Assembly (NCBI RefSeq): GCF_020639365.1
Contig: NZ_JAINUL010000001.1
Span: 4,181,309 to 4,245,308, forward strand
Length of the DNA stretch: 64,000 nucleotides
Direction: 5' to 3'
DNA from: Streptomyces flavotricini
GTDB lineage: Bacteria > Actinomycetota > Actinomycetes > Streptomycetales > Streptomycetaceae
Part shown: piece by piece, positions 7,093 through 16,087 of the stretch
How the letters are laid out: each line of letters opens with the position of its first letter
Numbering within the stretch: position 1 is the stretch's first letter
The notes under the pieces: generated by a model
What the model was told of the DNA's origin: nothing
The model's database searches: none
What the model saw: the letters and a program-made list of their open reading frames with translations, nothing else
Program-made: the position numbers and the translations under genes

Positions 7093-8946
7093 TCAGACGC
7101 CCAGCTTCGACACGTCGCGGACCGCGCCCTTGTCGGCGCTCGTCGCCATCGCCGCGTACGCGCGCAGCGCCGCCGAGACCTTGCGTTCGCGGTTCTTCGG
7201 GGCGTAGACGCCGCCGAGGGCCGCGTGGCGCGCGGCCAGCGTGGCCTCGTCCACCAGCAGCTCGATCGAGCGGTTCGGGATGTCGATCCGGATGCGGTCG
7301 CCGTCCTCGACGACCGCGATGTCGCCGCCCGAGGCCGCCTCAGGGGAGGCGTGGCCGATGGACAGGCCCGAGGTGCCTCCGGAGAAGCGGCCGTCCGTCA
7401 CGAGCGCGCAGACCTTGCCGAGCCCGCGCCCCTTCAGGAAGGACGTCGGGTAGAGCATCTCCTGCATGCCGGGGCCGCCGCGCGGGCCCTCGTAGCGGAT
7501 GACGACGACGTCGCCCGCCTTGATCTCCTTGCGGAGGATCTTGTCGACCGCCTCGTCCTGCGATTCGCAGACGACCGCCGGGCCCTCGAAGGTCCAGATC
7601 GACTCGTCGACGCCCGCCGTCTTCACGACGCAGCCGTCCACCGCGATGTTGCCGCGCAGGACCGCCAGCCCGCCGTCCTTGGAGTACGCGTGCTGCACCG
7701 ACCGGATGCAGCCGCCCTCCGCGTCCAGGTCGAGGGTGTCCCAGCGCTCGGACTGGGAGAAGGCGGTGGCGGAGCGCACGCAGCCCGGGGCCGCGTGCCA
7801 CAGCTCCATGGCCGTCTCGCTCGCCGTGCCGCTGCGCGCGTCCCACTTCGCCAGCCAGTCCTCCAGGTTCTCCGAGTGGACCGTCGTGACGTCCTTGTTC
7901 AGGAGTCCGCCGCGGTGCAGCTCGCCGAGGATGGCGGGGATGCCGCCGGCCCGGTGGATGTCCTCCATGTAGTACGTACCGCCGGGCGCCACGTTCGGCG
8001 CGACCTTGGCCAGGCACGGGACCCGCCTCGACACCTCGTCGATGTCGGTGAGGTCGTACTCCAGGCCCGCCTCCTGCGCGGCGGCGAGCAGGTGCAGGAT
8101 CGTGTTCGTCGATCCGCCCATGGCGATGTCGAGGGCCATGGCGTTCTCGAAGGCCTGTCGGGTGGCGATGGAGCGCGGCAGGACCGAGTGGTCGTCCTGC
8201 TCGTAGTACCGCTTGGTGATCTCGACGACCGTCCGGCCGGCGTCCTCGTACAGGGCGCGGCGGGCGGTGTGCGTGGCGAGGACCGAGCCGTTGCCGGGGA
8301 GCGCGAGCCCGATGGCCTCGGCGAGGCAGTTCATCGAGTTGGCGGTGAACATGCCGCTGCACGACCCGCAGGTCGGACAGGCGTTCTCCTCGATCCGCAG
8401 CACGTCCTCGTCGGAGACGTTCTCGTTGGAGGCGTCGACCATGGCGTCGATCAGGTCGAGCTTGCGGACGGTGCCGTCGACGAGGACGGCCTGCCCGGCC
8501 TCCATCGGGCCGCCGGACACGAACACGACGGGGATGTTGAGGCGCATGGCGGCCATCAGCATGCCGGGCGTGATCTTGTCGCAGTTGGAGATGCAGATGA
8601 GCGCGTCGGCGCAGTGCGCCTCGACCATGTACTCCACGCTGTCCGCGATCAGGTCGCGGGAGGGCAGGGAGTACAGCATGCCGCCGTGCCCCATGGCGAT
8701 GCCGTCGTCGACCGCGATGGTGTTGAACTCGCGGGGGATCGCGCCGGCGGCGCGGATGGCGTCGGAGACGATCCGGCCGACGGGGGCCAGGTGCGTGTGG
8801 CCGGGGACGAACTCGGTGAAGGAGTTGGCGACCGCGATGATCGGCTTCCCGATGTCCGCGCTCGCTACGCCCGACGCACGCATAAGGGCGCGTGCGCCCG
8901 CCATGTTGCGGCCGTGGGTGACGGTGCGGGACCTCAGCTCGGGCAT
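7093..8946 (-). CDS. ilvD: Dihydroxy-acid dehydratase
   Basis: Dehydrates 2,3-dihydroxy-isovalerate and -3-methylvalerate in valine, leucine and isoleucine synthesis (and supplies ketoisovalerate for pantothenate). 617 residues from ATG 8946, matching the longer E. coli-type enzymes almost motif for motif: THGRNMAGARAL at the start, CISNCDKITPGM, CPTCGSCSGMFTANSMN and the C-terminal TDGRFSGGTSG. These cysteines ligate the Fe-S cluster. An upstream in-frame ATG (9000) would add 18 residues of no family likeness. A perfect palindrome at 9046-9066 overlaps the region where its promoter would be, suggesting control by the TetR protein encoded upstream. Confidence 0.97.
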   Translation of the reverse strand: MPELRSRTVTHGRNMAGARALMRASGVASADIGKPIIAVANSFTEFVPGHTHLAPVGRIVSDAIRAAGAIPREFNTIAVDDGIAMGHGGMLYSLPSRDLIADSVEYMVEAHCADALICISNCDKITPGMLMAAMRLNIPVVFVSGGPMEAGQAVLVDGTVRKLDLIDAMVDASNENVSDEDVLRIEENACPTCGSCSGMFTANSMNCLAEAIGLALPGNGSVLATHTARRALYEDAGRTVVEITKRYYEQDDHSVLPRSIATRQAFENAMALDIAMGGSTNTILHLLAAAQEAGLEYDLTDIDEVSRRVPCLAKVAPNVAPGGTYYMEDIHRAGGIPAILGELHRGGLLNKDVTTVHSENLEDWLAKWDARSGTASETAMELWHAAPGCVRSATAFSQSERWDTLDLDAEGGCIRSVQHAYSKDGGLAVLRGNIAVDGCVVKTAGVDESIWTFEGPAVVCESQDEAVDKILRKEIKAGDVVVIRYEGPRGGPGMQEMLYPTSFLKGRGLGKVCALVTDGRFSGGTSGLSIGHASPEAASGGDIAVVEDGDRIRIDIPNRSIELLVDEATLAARHAALGGVYAPKNRERKVSAALRAYAAMATSADKGAVRDVSKLGV

Positions 8947-9045
8947 CGGGTTCACTCCCCATGGGTGCGGTGGCGTTCGCACGCCGCCGCGACTGTGCAT
9001 GACTGTGGATATGGCTCGGTTACGAGGCTACGCTCCCGGCCCGCG

Positions 9046-9066
9046 ATACGGACAGGTTGTCCGTAT
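9046..9066. promoter_or_regulatory. 21-bp palindrome upstream of ilvD (probable TetR-type operator)
   Basis: ATACGGACA-GGT-TGTCCGTAT, a perfect 9-bp inverted repeat with a 3-base centre. It lies between the 3' end of the TetR gene and ilvD, about 100 bases before the ilvD start. A TAGCCT -10-like box on the minus strand (9025-9030) would place the -35 region inside the palindrome. Size and symmetry fit a TetR-family site. There is no T-tract to suggest a terminator. Confidence 0.65.
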
Positions 9067-9103
9067 GACGGGACGACAGGCTCACTCCTCGGTCGTTCCC
9101 CGG

Positions 9104-9721
9104 TCATTCCTCGGTGAGATACCGCTGAAGGGTGGGCGCGACCAGGCTGATGATGTCCTCCGGGTCGGCGGACGCGAGGGGCTCCACCTGGACCACGTAC
9201 CGCAGGAGCGCGATGCCGATCATGTGGGAGGCGGCGAGCTCGGCGCGGAAGGTGGGGTCGGGGACGTCGAGGTCGGCCGCGACCCGCTCCAGGACCCGGC
9301 GCAGGACCAGCCGCCGCAGCACCGCGGCCGCGGCCTCGTGGGTGAGGGCGGAGCGGATGACGGCGAGGAGGGGGGCCCGGCTGGCCGGGTTCTCCCAGAT
9401 GCCCAGGAAATAGCGGGCCAACCGCTCCCCGATGCCCTCGGGGCCCTCCCCCACGATCGCCGGCACGACGAGGGCGGGCTCCATCGTGACCTCGATGGCC
9501 GCGGCGAAGAGGTCGTCCTTGCTGCCGAAGTAGTGGTGGACCAGGGCCGGGTCCACGCCGGCGACCTTCGCGACGCCGCGTACGGACGTCTTGTCGTACC
9601 CGCGCTCCGCGAACACCTCGCGCGCGGCCAGCCGGATGCGCTCCTGGGTGCCGGGGCCTTCCTCGGCCTCGTCGTGGCGGGGCCGGCCCGGCCCGCGGCG
9701 CGGCTTGGCGGGTCCGGTCAC
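9104..9721 (-). CDS. TetR-family transcriptional regulator
   Basis: 205 residues from GTG 9721, which overlaps the stop of the upstream gene (GTGA). The N-terminal HTH is standard: RIRLAAREVFAERGYDKTSV, then VAKVAGVDPALVHHYFGSKDDL, the TetR recognition-helix signature. The C-terminal part (GIGERLARYFLGIWENPASR onward) resembles the TetR_C domain found in many actinobacterial regulators of this kind. The preceding sugar phosphate isomerase gene is coupled to it and ilvD follows it on the same strand. The palindrome just beyond its 3' end is the most likely target; its ligand is unknown. Confidence 0.92.
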   Translation of the reverse strand: MTGPAKPRRGPGRPRHDEAEEGPGTQERIRLAAREVFAERGYDKTSVRGVAKVAGVDPALVHHYFGSKDDLFAAAIEVTMEPALVVPAIVGEGPEGIGERLARYFLGIWENPASRAPLLAVIRSALTHEAAAAVLRRLVLRRVLERVAADLDVPDPTFRAELAASHMIGIALLRYVVQVEPLASADPEDIISLVAPTLQRYLTEE

Positions 9722-10554
9722 GGGCGGGGGGTCCTGACCGGGGCGCCGGCGGGACGGGTCGCGAGGTGCAGGCGGGTGAAGGCCAGGGCCTCGGCGAGGT
9801 CGGCCTCGCGCTCGGCGGAGGACATCGCGCGGCGGGTGTTGACCTCGATGACGACGTGCCCGTCGAAGGAGACCCGGGCCAGCCGCTCCAGCAGCTCGGC
9901 GCAGGGCTGGGTGCCGCGGCCGGGGACGAGGTGCTCGTCCTTCGCCGAACCGTTCCCGTCGGCGAGGTGCACGTGCGCCAGCCGGTCCCCCATGCGGTCG
10001 ATCATGGCGGTGGCGTCCGTACGGGCGGTGGCGGTGTGCGAGAGGTCGACGGTGAAATGCCGGTAGTCGTCCTTGGTCACGTCCCACTCGGGGGCGTAGG
10101 CGAGCATCTCGCGGTCCCGGTACCGCCACGGGTACATGTTCTCGACGGCGAACCGGACGTCGGTCTCGTCGGCCATCCGCCAGATCCCGGTGACGAAGTC
10201 CTTCGCGTACTGCCGCTGCCAGCGGAACGGCGGGTGCACGACGACGGTGGAGGCCCCCAGCCGCTCGGCGGCGGCCTGCGCGCGCTGGAGCTTGGTCCAG
10301 GGATCGGTGGACCACACGCGCTGCGTGATCAGCAGACAGGGGGCGTGCACGGCGAGGATCGGCACCTGATGGTGATCGGACAGCCGCCGCAGGGCGTCGA
10401 CGTCCTGGCTGACCGGATCCGTCCAGACCATCACCTCGACGCCGTCGTACCCGAGGCGCGCGGCGATCTCGAAGGCGGTCGCCGTCGACTCCGGGTAGAC
10501 GGAGGCGGTGGAAAGGGCGACTTTCGCAGTCGGGATCCGAACGGGTTCTGCCAC
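9718..10554 (-). CDS. Sugar phosphate isomerase/epimerase family protein (AP endonuclease-2 TIM barrel)
   Basis: 278 residues from GTG 10554. The fold is recognisable from the order of conserved TIM-barrel pieces: ARLGYDGVEVMVW, LAVHAPCLL, VVVHPPFRWQ, FAVENMYPW, HFTVDLSHTATA, LAHVHLADG and VVIEVNT. The Glu, His and Asp residues in ENMYP, VDLSH and HVHLAD are the usual metal ligands. Such enzymes isomerise sugars or inositols; endonuclease IV shares the fold. Substrate cannot be assigned. The stop overlaps the TetR start by 4 bases, so regulator and enzyme are co-expressed. Confidence 0.87.
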   Translation of the reverse strand: MAEPVRIPTAKVALSTASVYPESTATAFEIAARLGYDGVEVMVWTDPVSQDVDALRRLSDHHQVPILAVHAPCLLITQRVWSTDPWTKLQRAQAAAERLGASTVVVHPPFRWQRQYAKDFVTGIWRMADETDVRFAVENMYPWRYRDREMLAYAPEWDVTKDDYRHFTVDLSHTATARTDATAMIDRMGDRLAHVHLADGNGSAKDEHLVPGRGTQPCAELLERLARVSFDGHVVIEVNTRRAMSSAEREADLAEALAFTRLHLATRPAGAPVRTPRP

Positions 10555-10640
10555 GGGGACAGGGTACGGGTCACGGCCGGGAAGGACCGTGACGCCGACC
10601 ACGCCGCCCCCGATACCCGGGCTCCGTCGCCGCAACGCCC

Positions 10641-11570
10641 TCAGGACGGCAAGTGGTCCAGGCGGCGGAGGATCACGCCCTCCCGCAGGGCCCAGGGGCA
10701 GATCTCGAGTTCGTCCACGCCGAAGAGGTCCATCGCGCCCTCCGCGACCAGGGCTCCCGCCAGGAGCTGGGACGCGCGGCCCTCCGAGACGCCCGGGAGG
10801 GCGGAGCGCTGGGCGGTGGTCATCGCCGCCAGCCTCGGGACCCACTCCTCCAGGGACTTGCGGGTCAGGTCCCGCTGGACGTACAGGCCGTCCGCCGAGC
10901 GGGCCGCGCCCGCGATGCGGGCCAGCTGGCGGAACGTCTTCGATGTCGCCACCACGTGGTCCGGCGCCCCGAAACGACTGAACTCCCGGACCGAACGGGC
11001 GATCTGGGCCCGCGCGTGCCGCCGCAGGGCCCGTACGTCCGCCGGGTCCGGCGGGTCGCCCGGCAGCCAGCCCGTGGTGAGGCGGCCCGCGCCCAGCGGC
11101 AGCGAGACGGCCGCGTCGGGGTCCTCGTCGATGCCGTACGCGATCTCCAGCGAGCCGCCGCCGATGTCGAGGACCAGCAGCTTGCCCGCGGACCAGCCGA
11201 ACCAGCGCCGGGCGGCCAGGAACGTCAGCCGCGCCTCGTCCTCACCGCTCAGGATGGGCAGGTCGATCCCGGTCTCGGCCAGCACCCTGGCCAGGACCTC
11301 GTCCGCGTTCGTGGCTTCCCGTACGGCGCTGGTCGCGAAGGGGAGGACGTCCTCGCAGCCCTTGTCCTCGGCGGCCTGCGCCGCCTCGCCGATCACCGAG
11401 ACGAGGCGCTCGACGCCCTCCGGGGTGACCGCTCCGCGCTCGTCGAGCAGCTCCGCCAGCCGCAATTCAACCTTGTGCGAGTGCGCCGGCTGCGGGCGCG
11501 CGCCGGGGTGCGCGTCCACCACCAGCAGATGGATCGTGTTCGAACCCACGTCAAGGACACCGAGTCTCAT
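10641..11570 (-). CDS. Ppx/GppA-family phosphatase (exopolyphosphatase-like)
   Basis: 309 residues from ATG 11570. The actin-like ATPase fold motifs are clear: VLDVGSNTIHLLVVDA (phosphate 1), a central FATSAVREATN region and VLDIGGGSLEIAYG (phosphate 2). Members hydrolyse polyphosphate or the pppGpp 5'-phosphate, linking phosphate storage to the stringent response. It is the short form of about 300 residues, without the C-terminal HD domain of E. coli Ppx. First gene of the minus-strand run leading to ilvD; divergent from the cysteine-rich protein at 11634. Confidence 0.93.
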   Translation of the reverse strand: MRLGVLDVGSNTIHLLVVDAHPGARPQPAHSHKVELRLAELLDERGAVTPEGVERLVSVIGEAAQAAEDKGCEDVLPFATSAVREATNADEVLARVLAETGIDLPILSGEDEARLTFLAARRWFGWSAGKLLVLDIGGGSLEIAYGIDEDPDAAVSLPLGAGRLTTGWLPGDPPDPADVRALRRHARAQIARSVREFSRFGAPDHVVATSKTFRQLARIAGAARSADGLYVQRDLTRKSLEEWVPRLAAMTTAQRSALPGVSEGRASQLLAGALVAEGAMDLFGVDELEICPWALREGVILRRLDHLPS

Positions 11571-11633
11571 ACGAGGAAACGCTACTGTGCGGCTGGAGTA
11601 CGGGTGAGGTAAGGGGCCCTTAGGCTTGGGTTT

Positions 11634-12473
11634 GTGCCAAATACGAAGAAGGCCAGCAAGTCCAACAAGCCCGACAAGGCGAAGAAGGCCAAGGCCTCCG
11701 CCAAGGCCTCCGCCGCCGCTCGTGACGACGAGAAGGGGCTCGACTTTCCCCGGGCCTGGGTGGAGTTCCCCGATCCCGCCGACGCCGAGCAGGTCTTCCG
11801 CTGCGACCTGACCTGGCTGACCTCACGCTGGACGTGCATCTTCGGCAGCGGCTGCCAGGGCATCCAGGCCGGCCGGGCCGACGACGGCTGCTGCACCCTC
11901 GGCGCGCACTTCTCGGACGAGGACGACGAGAAGCGGGTCGCCGAGCACGTGGCGCGGCTGACCCCCGAGCTGTGGCAGTTCCACGACGTCGGCAGCGAGA
12001 CCGGGTGGACGCAGCTCGACGACGACGGGGAGAAGCAGACCCGCCGCTGGGACGGCGCGTGCATCTTCCTCAACCGGCCCGGCTTCCCCGCCGGGGCGGG
12101 CTGCTCCCTGCACATCCTGGCGCTCAAGAGCGGTCAGGAGCCGCTGGAGACCAAGCCCGACGTGTGCTGGCAGCTGCCGATCCGCCGGACGTACGAGTGG
12201 ATCGACCGGCCCGACGACACCCGCGTGCTCCAGGTGTCGATCGGCGAGTACGACCGGCGCGGCTGGGGTCCGGGCGGGCACGACCTGCACTGGTGGTGCA
12301 CGTCGGCGACGTCCGCGCACGGCGCCGGCGATCCGGTGTACGTGTCGTACCGCGCCGAGCTGACCGAGCTGATGGGCAAGGAGGGGTACGAGGCCCTGGT
12401 GCGGCTGTGCGAGGCGCGTCTGTCCTCTCTGCTGCCGATGGCGCCGCACCCCGCCGACCCCGTCACCCCGTAG
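11634..12473 (+). CDS. Conserved cysteine-rich protein of unknown function
   Basis: 279 residues. The first 35 are almost only Lys, Ala and Ser, a basic tail that could bind nucleic acid or membrane. The body has clustered cysteines: C57, C68, C74, C86-C87, C133, C147, C168. C68 and C74 lie in CIFGSGCQG, C86-C87 in DGCCTLG, and C133/C147 in ACIFLNRPGFPAGAGC. This spacing recalls the YkgJ/DUF3109 metal-binding proteins, which are proposed to hold zinc or an iron-sulfur cluster. The GTG start has no Shine-Dalgarno sequence but lies 7 bases after TAGGCT, so the transcript is probably leaderless. Function unknown. Confidence 0.82.
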   Translation: MPNTKKASKSNKPDKAKKAKASAKASAAARDDEKGLDFPRAWVEFPDPADAEQVFRCDLTWLTSRWTCIFGSGCQGIQAGRADDGCCTLGAHFSDEDDEKRVAEHVARLTPELWQFHDVGSETGWTQLDDDGEKQTRRWDGACIFLNRPGFPAGAGCSLHILALKSGQEPLETKPDVCWQLPIRRTYEWIDRPDDTRVLQVSIGEYDRRGWGPGGHDLHWWCTSATSAHGAGDPVYVSYRAELTELMGKEGYEALVRLCEARLSSLLPMAPHPADPVTP

Positions 12474-12493
12474 GACCCGTCACCCCGTAGGCC

Positions 12494-14311
12494 TCAGGAC
12501 GGTCCCGGTCCGCTCGGATCCGCCGACGGGCCAACCGTTCCTCCTGGCGCGCTCGCCGTCGCCGTGGGCGTCGGCGTCGGGGTGGGCGTGGGCGTCGGCG
12601 CCGGGGTTTCCGTCGGCTTCGGCGTGGGCGTCGGCGTAGGGCTCGGCGTCGGGTCCGCGGACTGCGGCGGGGGCGTGGGCGCCGGACGGCCGCGGCCCTG
12701 GATGGAGATCACCGCGCCGCCCGGCTCCACCCCGATCCGGGCGGACCAGGCGCCCACGGGCTGGGCCGCGGTGTCGACGGTGATCCACACGGTGAACGAG
12801 GCGCCGGGATCCAGCGTGCCCGCGGACCGGCTCGCCTTCAGCCACGGCGCGTCGGACCAGAGCTGCCAGTCCACCGGCGCCCCGCCCGACGCGGTGAGCG
12901 TGAGCATGGTGGTGCCCCCGTGCGAGGAGGCGGCGACGGAGAGCCGCCCGGGGTTCCCCGGCCGGTCGTCGGGGGCGGTGGACTCCCCGGTGCTGATCAC
13001 CTCGACGAAGACGTCCGAGCCGTCCGGGCCTGAGCCGCCCTGGGCGAAGCCGGGCTCGCCGGTGGTGTGCGCGGTGTTGCCGGCGTTCTCGTACGCGCGC
13101 TGCGGGCGGCCGTCCCGGCCCGGGACCGGGAGCTCGGACTCGCTCGCGGAGATCCGGGTCGAGTCCGATCCGACGGGCTCGCCGGTCTCCGGGGCGCCGC
13201 GGTACGCCGCCCACAGCGCGAGGACGGGGGCCGCGACGACGGTGGCCACGACGGTGGTGGTCACGGCCCGGGCCCGCAGCCGGTCGCGGCGGGCCGCGCG
13301 GTCCCGGGGGTCCATCGGGAAGCCGGTGCGGTCGAAGCGCGGGCCGGGGCGGCGCCCGCGGCGGCCGCCCGAGCGGACCATGGCCGCGCGGACGGCGGTG
13401 CGCGGGGCTGGGACCAGCGGGAGGGCGGCGTCGATGCCGCCGGTGCCGGGCCAGGGGGCCGCGGCGTCCACCCGCTCGGCGACGCGGCGGCAGCGCGGGC
13501 AGTCGTCGACGTGGCGGACCAGCTCGGCGCGCAGGGTGGTGGACAGCAGCACCTGCCCGTCGCCGTCGCCGGTGAGCCGGGACACGGCGGGGCAGCCGCC
13601 GGTCTCGACGACGGCGAGGGCGGCGCGGGTCCGCTCGACCTCGCAGGCGGCGCCGGCCAGCAGCTCCCGGGCGAGGGCGGGGGGCGTGCCGAGCACGGCG
13701 GCGAGTTCGGGGACGCCGAGGCGGTGGCGGACGGCGAGTTCGAGGGCCTCGCGCTGCGCGGGCGTGGTCCCGGCGGCCTCGGGCCACGCGAGCCGGGCCA
13801 GTTCGGTGCGCCGGTACGCGCTCACGTCGAGGGTGCCGGAACGGTACGCCTCCGGCGCATGCTCGGCGTCCCTGCGCTCCGGCGTGCGCCGTGCGGAATG
13901 CGCGCCCTGCCGGGTCCGCCGGTGCTCGGCCAGCCGCCGCAGGCAGGCCCAGCGGGCGAGGGCGTACAGCCAGGCCCGCCGGTCGCCCTCGTCGGGACAG
14001 CGGCCGGGGTGGCGCTCGGCGACGGCGAGGACGTCGGCAAGGACGTCGGTGGCGGCGTCGTGGTCGCACAGGACCGACAGGCAGTAGGTGAACAGGCCGT
14101 CCAGATACGGCTCGTGCCGGAACGGGGCCGGCAGGGTCGACTGTTCCCGTTCCGGGCTCCCGAGACGTCCGGGACCTGCGAAGCCTTCGGCGCCCTCGGG
14201 GTCTTCTTCGCGGCCCTCGGGACGTTCAGGGGGGCCCGCGGGGGGCGTGCGCCCGTGCGCCCGGTGTGCGCCGGTGCGCTGGGCGGGGCTTTCCTGATTG
14301 CTGCTGTTCAC
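12494..14311 (-). CDS. Membrane protein joining sigma-like, zinc anti-sigma-like and BACON domains
   Basis: 605 residues from GTG 14311 (leaderless: TACCTT 7 bases upstream). About 70-125 resembles sigma region 2 (YLDGLFTYCLSVLCDHDAA, RAWLYALARWACLRRL); 170-215 resembles a region 4 helix-turn-helix (REALELAVRHRLGVPELAAVL). About 264-275 carries an H-x3-C-x2-C motif (RHVDDCPRC) as in zinc anti-sigma proteins. A single transmembrane helix follows (344-369), then a likely extracellular BACON domain (about 437-540) and a Pro-Thr-rich tail. So sigma-like and anti-sigma-like parts sit on one chain, tethered to an outside domain. Whether the sigma-like part still binds RNA polymerase is not known. 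Confidence 0.85.
   Translation of the reverse strand: MNSSNQESPAQRTGAHRAHGRTPPAGPPERPEGREEDPEGAEGFAGPGRLGSPEREQSTLPAPFRHEPYLDGLFTYCLSVLCDHDAATDVLADVLAVAERHPGRCPDEGDRRAWLYALARWACLRRLAEHRRTRQGAHSARRTPERRDAEHAPEAYRSGTLDVSAYRRTELARLAWPEAAGTTPAQREALELAVRHRLGVPELAAVLGTPPALARELLAGAACEVERTRAALAVVETGGCPAVSRLTGDGDGQVLLSTTLRAELVRHVDDCPRCRRVAERVDAAAPWPGTGGIDAALPLVPAPRTAVRAAMVRSGGRRGRRPGPRFDRTGFPMDPRDRAARRDRLRARAVTTTVVATVVAAPVLALWAAYRGAPETGEPVGSDSTRISASESELPVPGRDGRPQRAYENAGNTAHTTGEPGFAQGGSGPDGSDVFVEVISTGESTAPDDRPGNPGRLSVAASSHGGTTMLTLTASGGAPVDWQLWSDAPWLKASRSAGTLDPGASFTVWITVDTAAQPVGAWSARIGVEPGGAVISIQGRGRPAPTPPPQSADPTPSPTPTPTPKPTETPAPTPTPTPTPTPTATASAPGGTVGPSADPSGPGPS
12564..12660. repeat. low-complexity GGCGTC/GGGGTG repeat encoding a Pro-Thr tail
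   Basis: A run of near-identical 6-base units. On the minus strand it codes the (Pro-Thr)n C-terminal tail of the BACON-domain protein, like O-mannosylated or wall-spanning tails of secreted actinobacterial proteins. Length may vary between strains by slippage. Confidence 0.7.
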
Positions 14312-14531
14312 CCTGGCGAAGGTAGGCCGCGCGCCCGTGACGGCCGTGAAGCCTTCAGCTGTTTTAGCCCTTACGGGTGAACAGATCGAGCGCGTGCTGA
14401 CCGGGGCCCTGACGCCGGGGCCCGCGCCCGGTGGCCGGGACCCGGTCGCGGCCGGGCCCCGACCCGGCCCGGGGCCCGGCCGCGACCCGGCCCGGAACCC
14501 GCTGTCACAGGCTCCGGATACCGTGGGCCGC

Positions 14532-15935
14532 ATGGCTGCCCGTACATCTCGTTCATCCGCCAAGGACCGGCCGTCCTACCGCTGCTCCGAGTGCGGGTAC
14601 ACGACCGCGAAATGGCTCGGTCGGTGCCCCGAGTGCCAGGCGTGGGGCACCGTCGAGGAGATGGGCGGCGCGCCCGCCGTACGGACCACCGCCGCCGGCC
14701 GGGTCTCCGCGCCCGCGCTCCCGATCGCGCAGGTCGACGGCCGGACGGCGACCGCCCGCAGCACCGGCGTGGACGAGCTGGACCGGGTCCTCGGCGGCGG
14801 GCTCGTACCCGGCGCCGTCGTCCTGCTGGCCGGCGAGCCGGGCGTCGGCAAGTCGACGCTGCTGCTCGACGTCGCGGCGAAGGCGGCGAGCGAAGCGCAC
14901 CGCACCCTCTACGTCACGGGCGAGGAGTCGGCGAGCCAGGTGCGGCTGCGGGCCGACCGGATCAACGCGCTCAACGACCACCTCTTCCTCGCCGCCGAGA
15001 CCGATCTGTCCGCCGTACTGGGCCACCTCGACGCCGTACGGCCCTCGCTGCTGATCCTGGACTCCGTACAGACCGTCGCCTCGCCCGAGATCGACGGCGC
15101 GCCCGGTGGCATGGCCCAGGTCCGCGAGGTGGCCGGGGCGCTGATCCGCGCCTCCAAGGAGCGCGGCATGGCCACCCTGCTGGTCGGGCACGTCACCAAG
15201 GACGGGGCGATCGCCGGCCCCCGCCTGCTGGAGCACCTCGTCGACGTGGTCCTCAGCTTCGAGGGCGACCGGCACGCGCGGCTGCGCCTCGTGCGCGGGG
15301 TGAAGAACCGGTACGGCGCCACCGACGAGGTCGGCTGCTTCGAACTGCACGACGAGGGGATCACCGGGCTCGCCGACCCGAGCGGGCTGTTCCTGACCCG
15401 GCGCGCGGAGGCCGTCCCCGGGACCTGCCTGACGGTGACCCTGGAGGGCAAGCGCCCGCTGGTCGCCGAGGTGCAGGCGCTGACCGTGGACTCGCAGATC
15501 CCCTCGCCCCGGCGGACCACCTCCGGCCTGGAGACCTCGCGCGTCTCGATGATGCTGGCCGTGCTGGAGCAGCGCGGCCGGATCACCGCGCTCGGCAAGC
15601 GCGACATCTACTCCGCCACCGTGGGCGGGGTGAAGCTGACCGAGCCGGCCGCGGACCTGGCGATCGCGCTCGCGCTGGCCTCGGCGGCGAGCGACGTCCC
15701 GCTGCCGAAGAACCTCGTGGCGATCGGCGAGGTCGGGCTCGCGGGCGAGGTGCGGCGGGTTACGGGCGTACAGCGGCGGCTCGCCGAGGCGCACCGGCTC
15801 GGCTTCACGCACGCGCTGGTGCCGGGCGATCCGGGGAAGGTCCCGGCCGGGATGAAGGTGATCGAGGTCGCGGACATGGGCGACGCCCTGCGGGTGCTGC
15901 CGCGCGGGCGTTCGCGGGCGGCGGCCAAGGAGTAG
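14532..15935 (+). CDS. radA: DNA repair protein RadA
   Basis: 467 residues from ATG 14532; a longer reading from 14298 adds only low-complexity residues. N-terminal zinc finger CSECG-x8-C-x2-C (YRCSECGYTT, GRCPECQAWG), RecA-like ATPase with Walker A GEPGVGKST, the RadA-specific KNRYGAT motif, and a C-terminal Lon-like domain (LASAASDVPLPKN, AIGEVGLAGEVR). RadA processes recombination intermediates and drives branch migration. The start is 7 bases after TACCGT, suggesting a leaderless mRNA. It lies directly upstream of disA, an association conserved in many Gram-positives; RadA is known to inhibit DisA in vitro in B. subtilis and mycobacteria. Confidence 0.97.
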   Translation: MAARTSRSSAKDRPSYRCSECGYTTAKWLGRCPECQAWGTVEEMGGAPAVRTTAAGRVSAPALPIAQVDGRTATARSTGVDELDRVLGGGLVPGAVVLLAGEPGVGKSTLLLDVAAKAASEAHRTLYVTGEESASQVRLRADRINALNDHLFLAAETDLSAVLGHLDAVRPSLLILDSVQTVASPEIDGAPGGMAQVREVAGALIRASKERGMATLLVGHVTKDGAIAGPRLLEHLVDVVLSFEGDRHARLRLVRGVKNRYGATDEVGCFELHDEGITGLADPSGLFLTRRAEAVPGTCLTVTLEGKRPLVAEVQALTVDSQIPSPRRTTSGLETSRVSMMLAVLEQRGRITALGKRDIYSATVGGVKLTEPAADLAIALALASAASDVPLPKNLVAIGEVGLAGEVRRVTGVQRRLAEAHRLGFTHALVPGDPGKVPAGMKVIEVADMGDALRVLPRGRSRAAAKE

Positions 15936-16087
15936 CCGCTGGTGGCGGGGGTATGACGGGGCCCGTACGGGGTCCCGCGGGGGCGCACCTGGCCAAGCCA
16001 CGGCGGGCGCGCAGCGCACGCCGGTAGACTTTGTGCTGGTCCGCCCGGCCGTACGCAGGCGGCGCAACCCGCGACCGGAGGAGTGCA

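Noticed and set aside
12464..12490. Tandem CCCGTCACCCCGTAGG repeat at the end of the gene at 11634
   Set aside because: It is a two-copy duplication over the stop codon, with no sign of function.
14298..14531. Upstream-extended start for radA
   Set aside because: The added 78 residues are low-complexity Gly/Pro/Arg, while ATG 14532 immediately precedes the RadA zinc finger and follows a TACCGT box.
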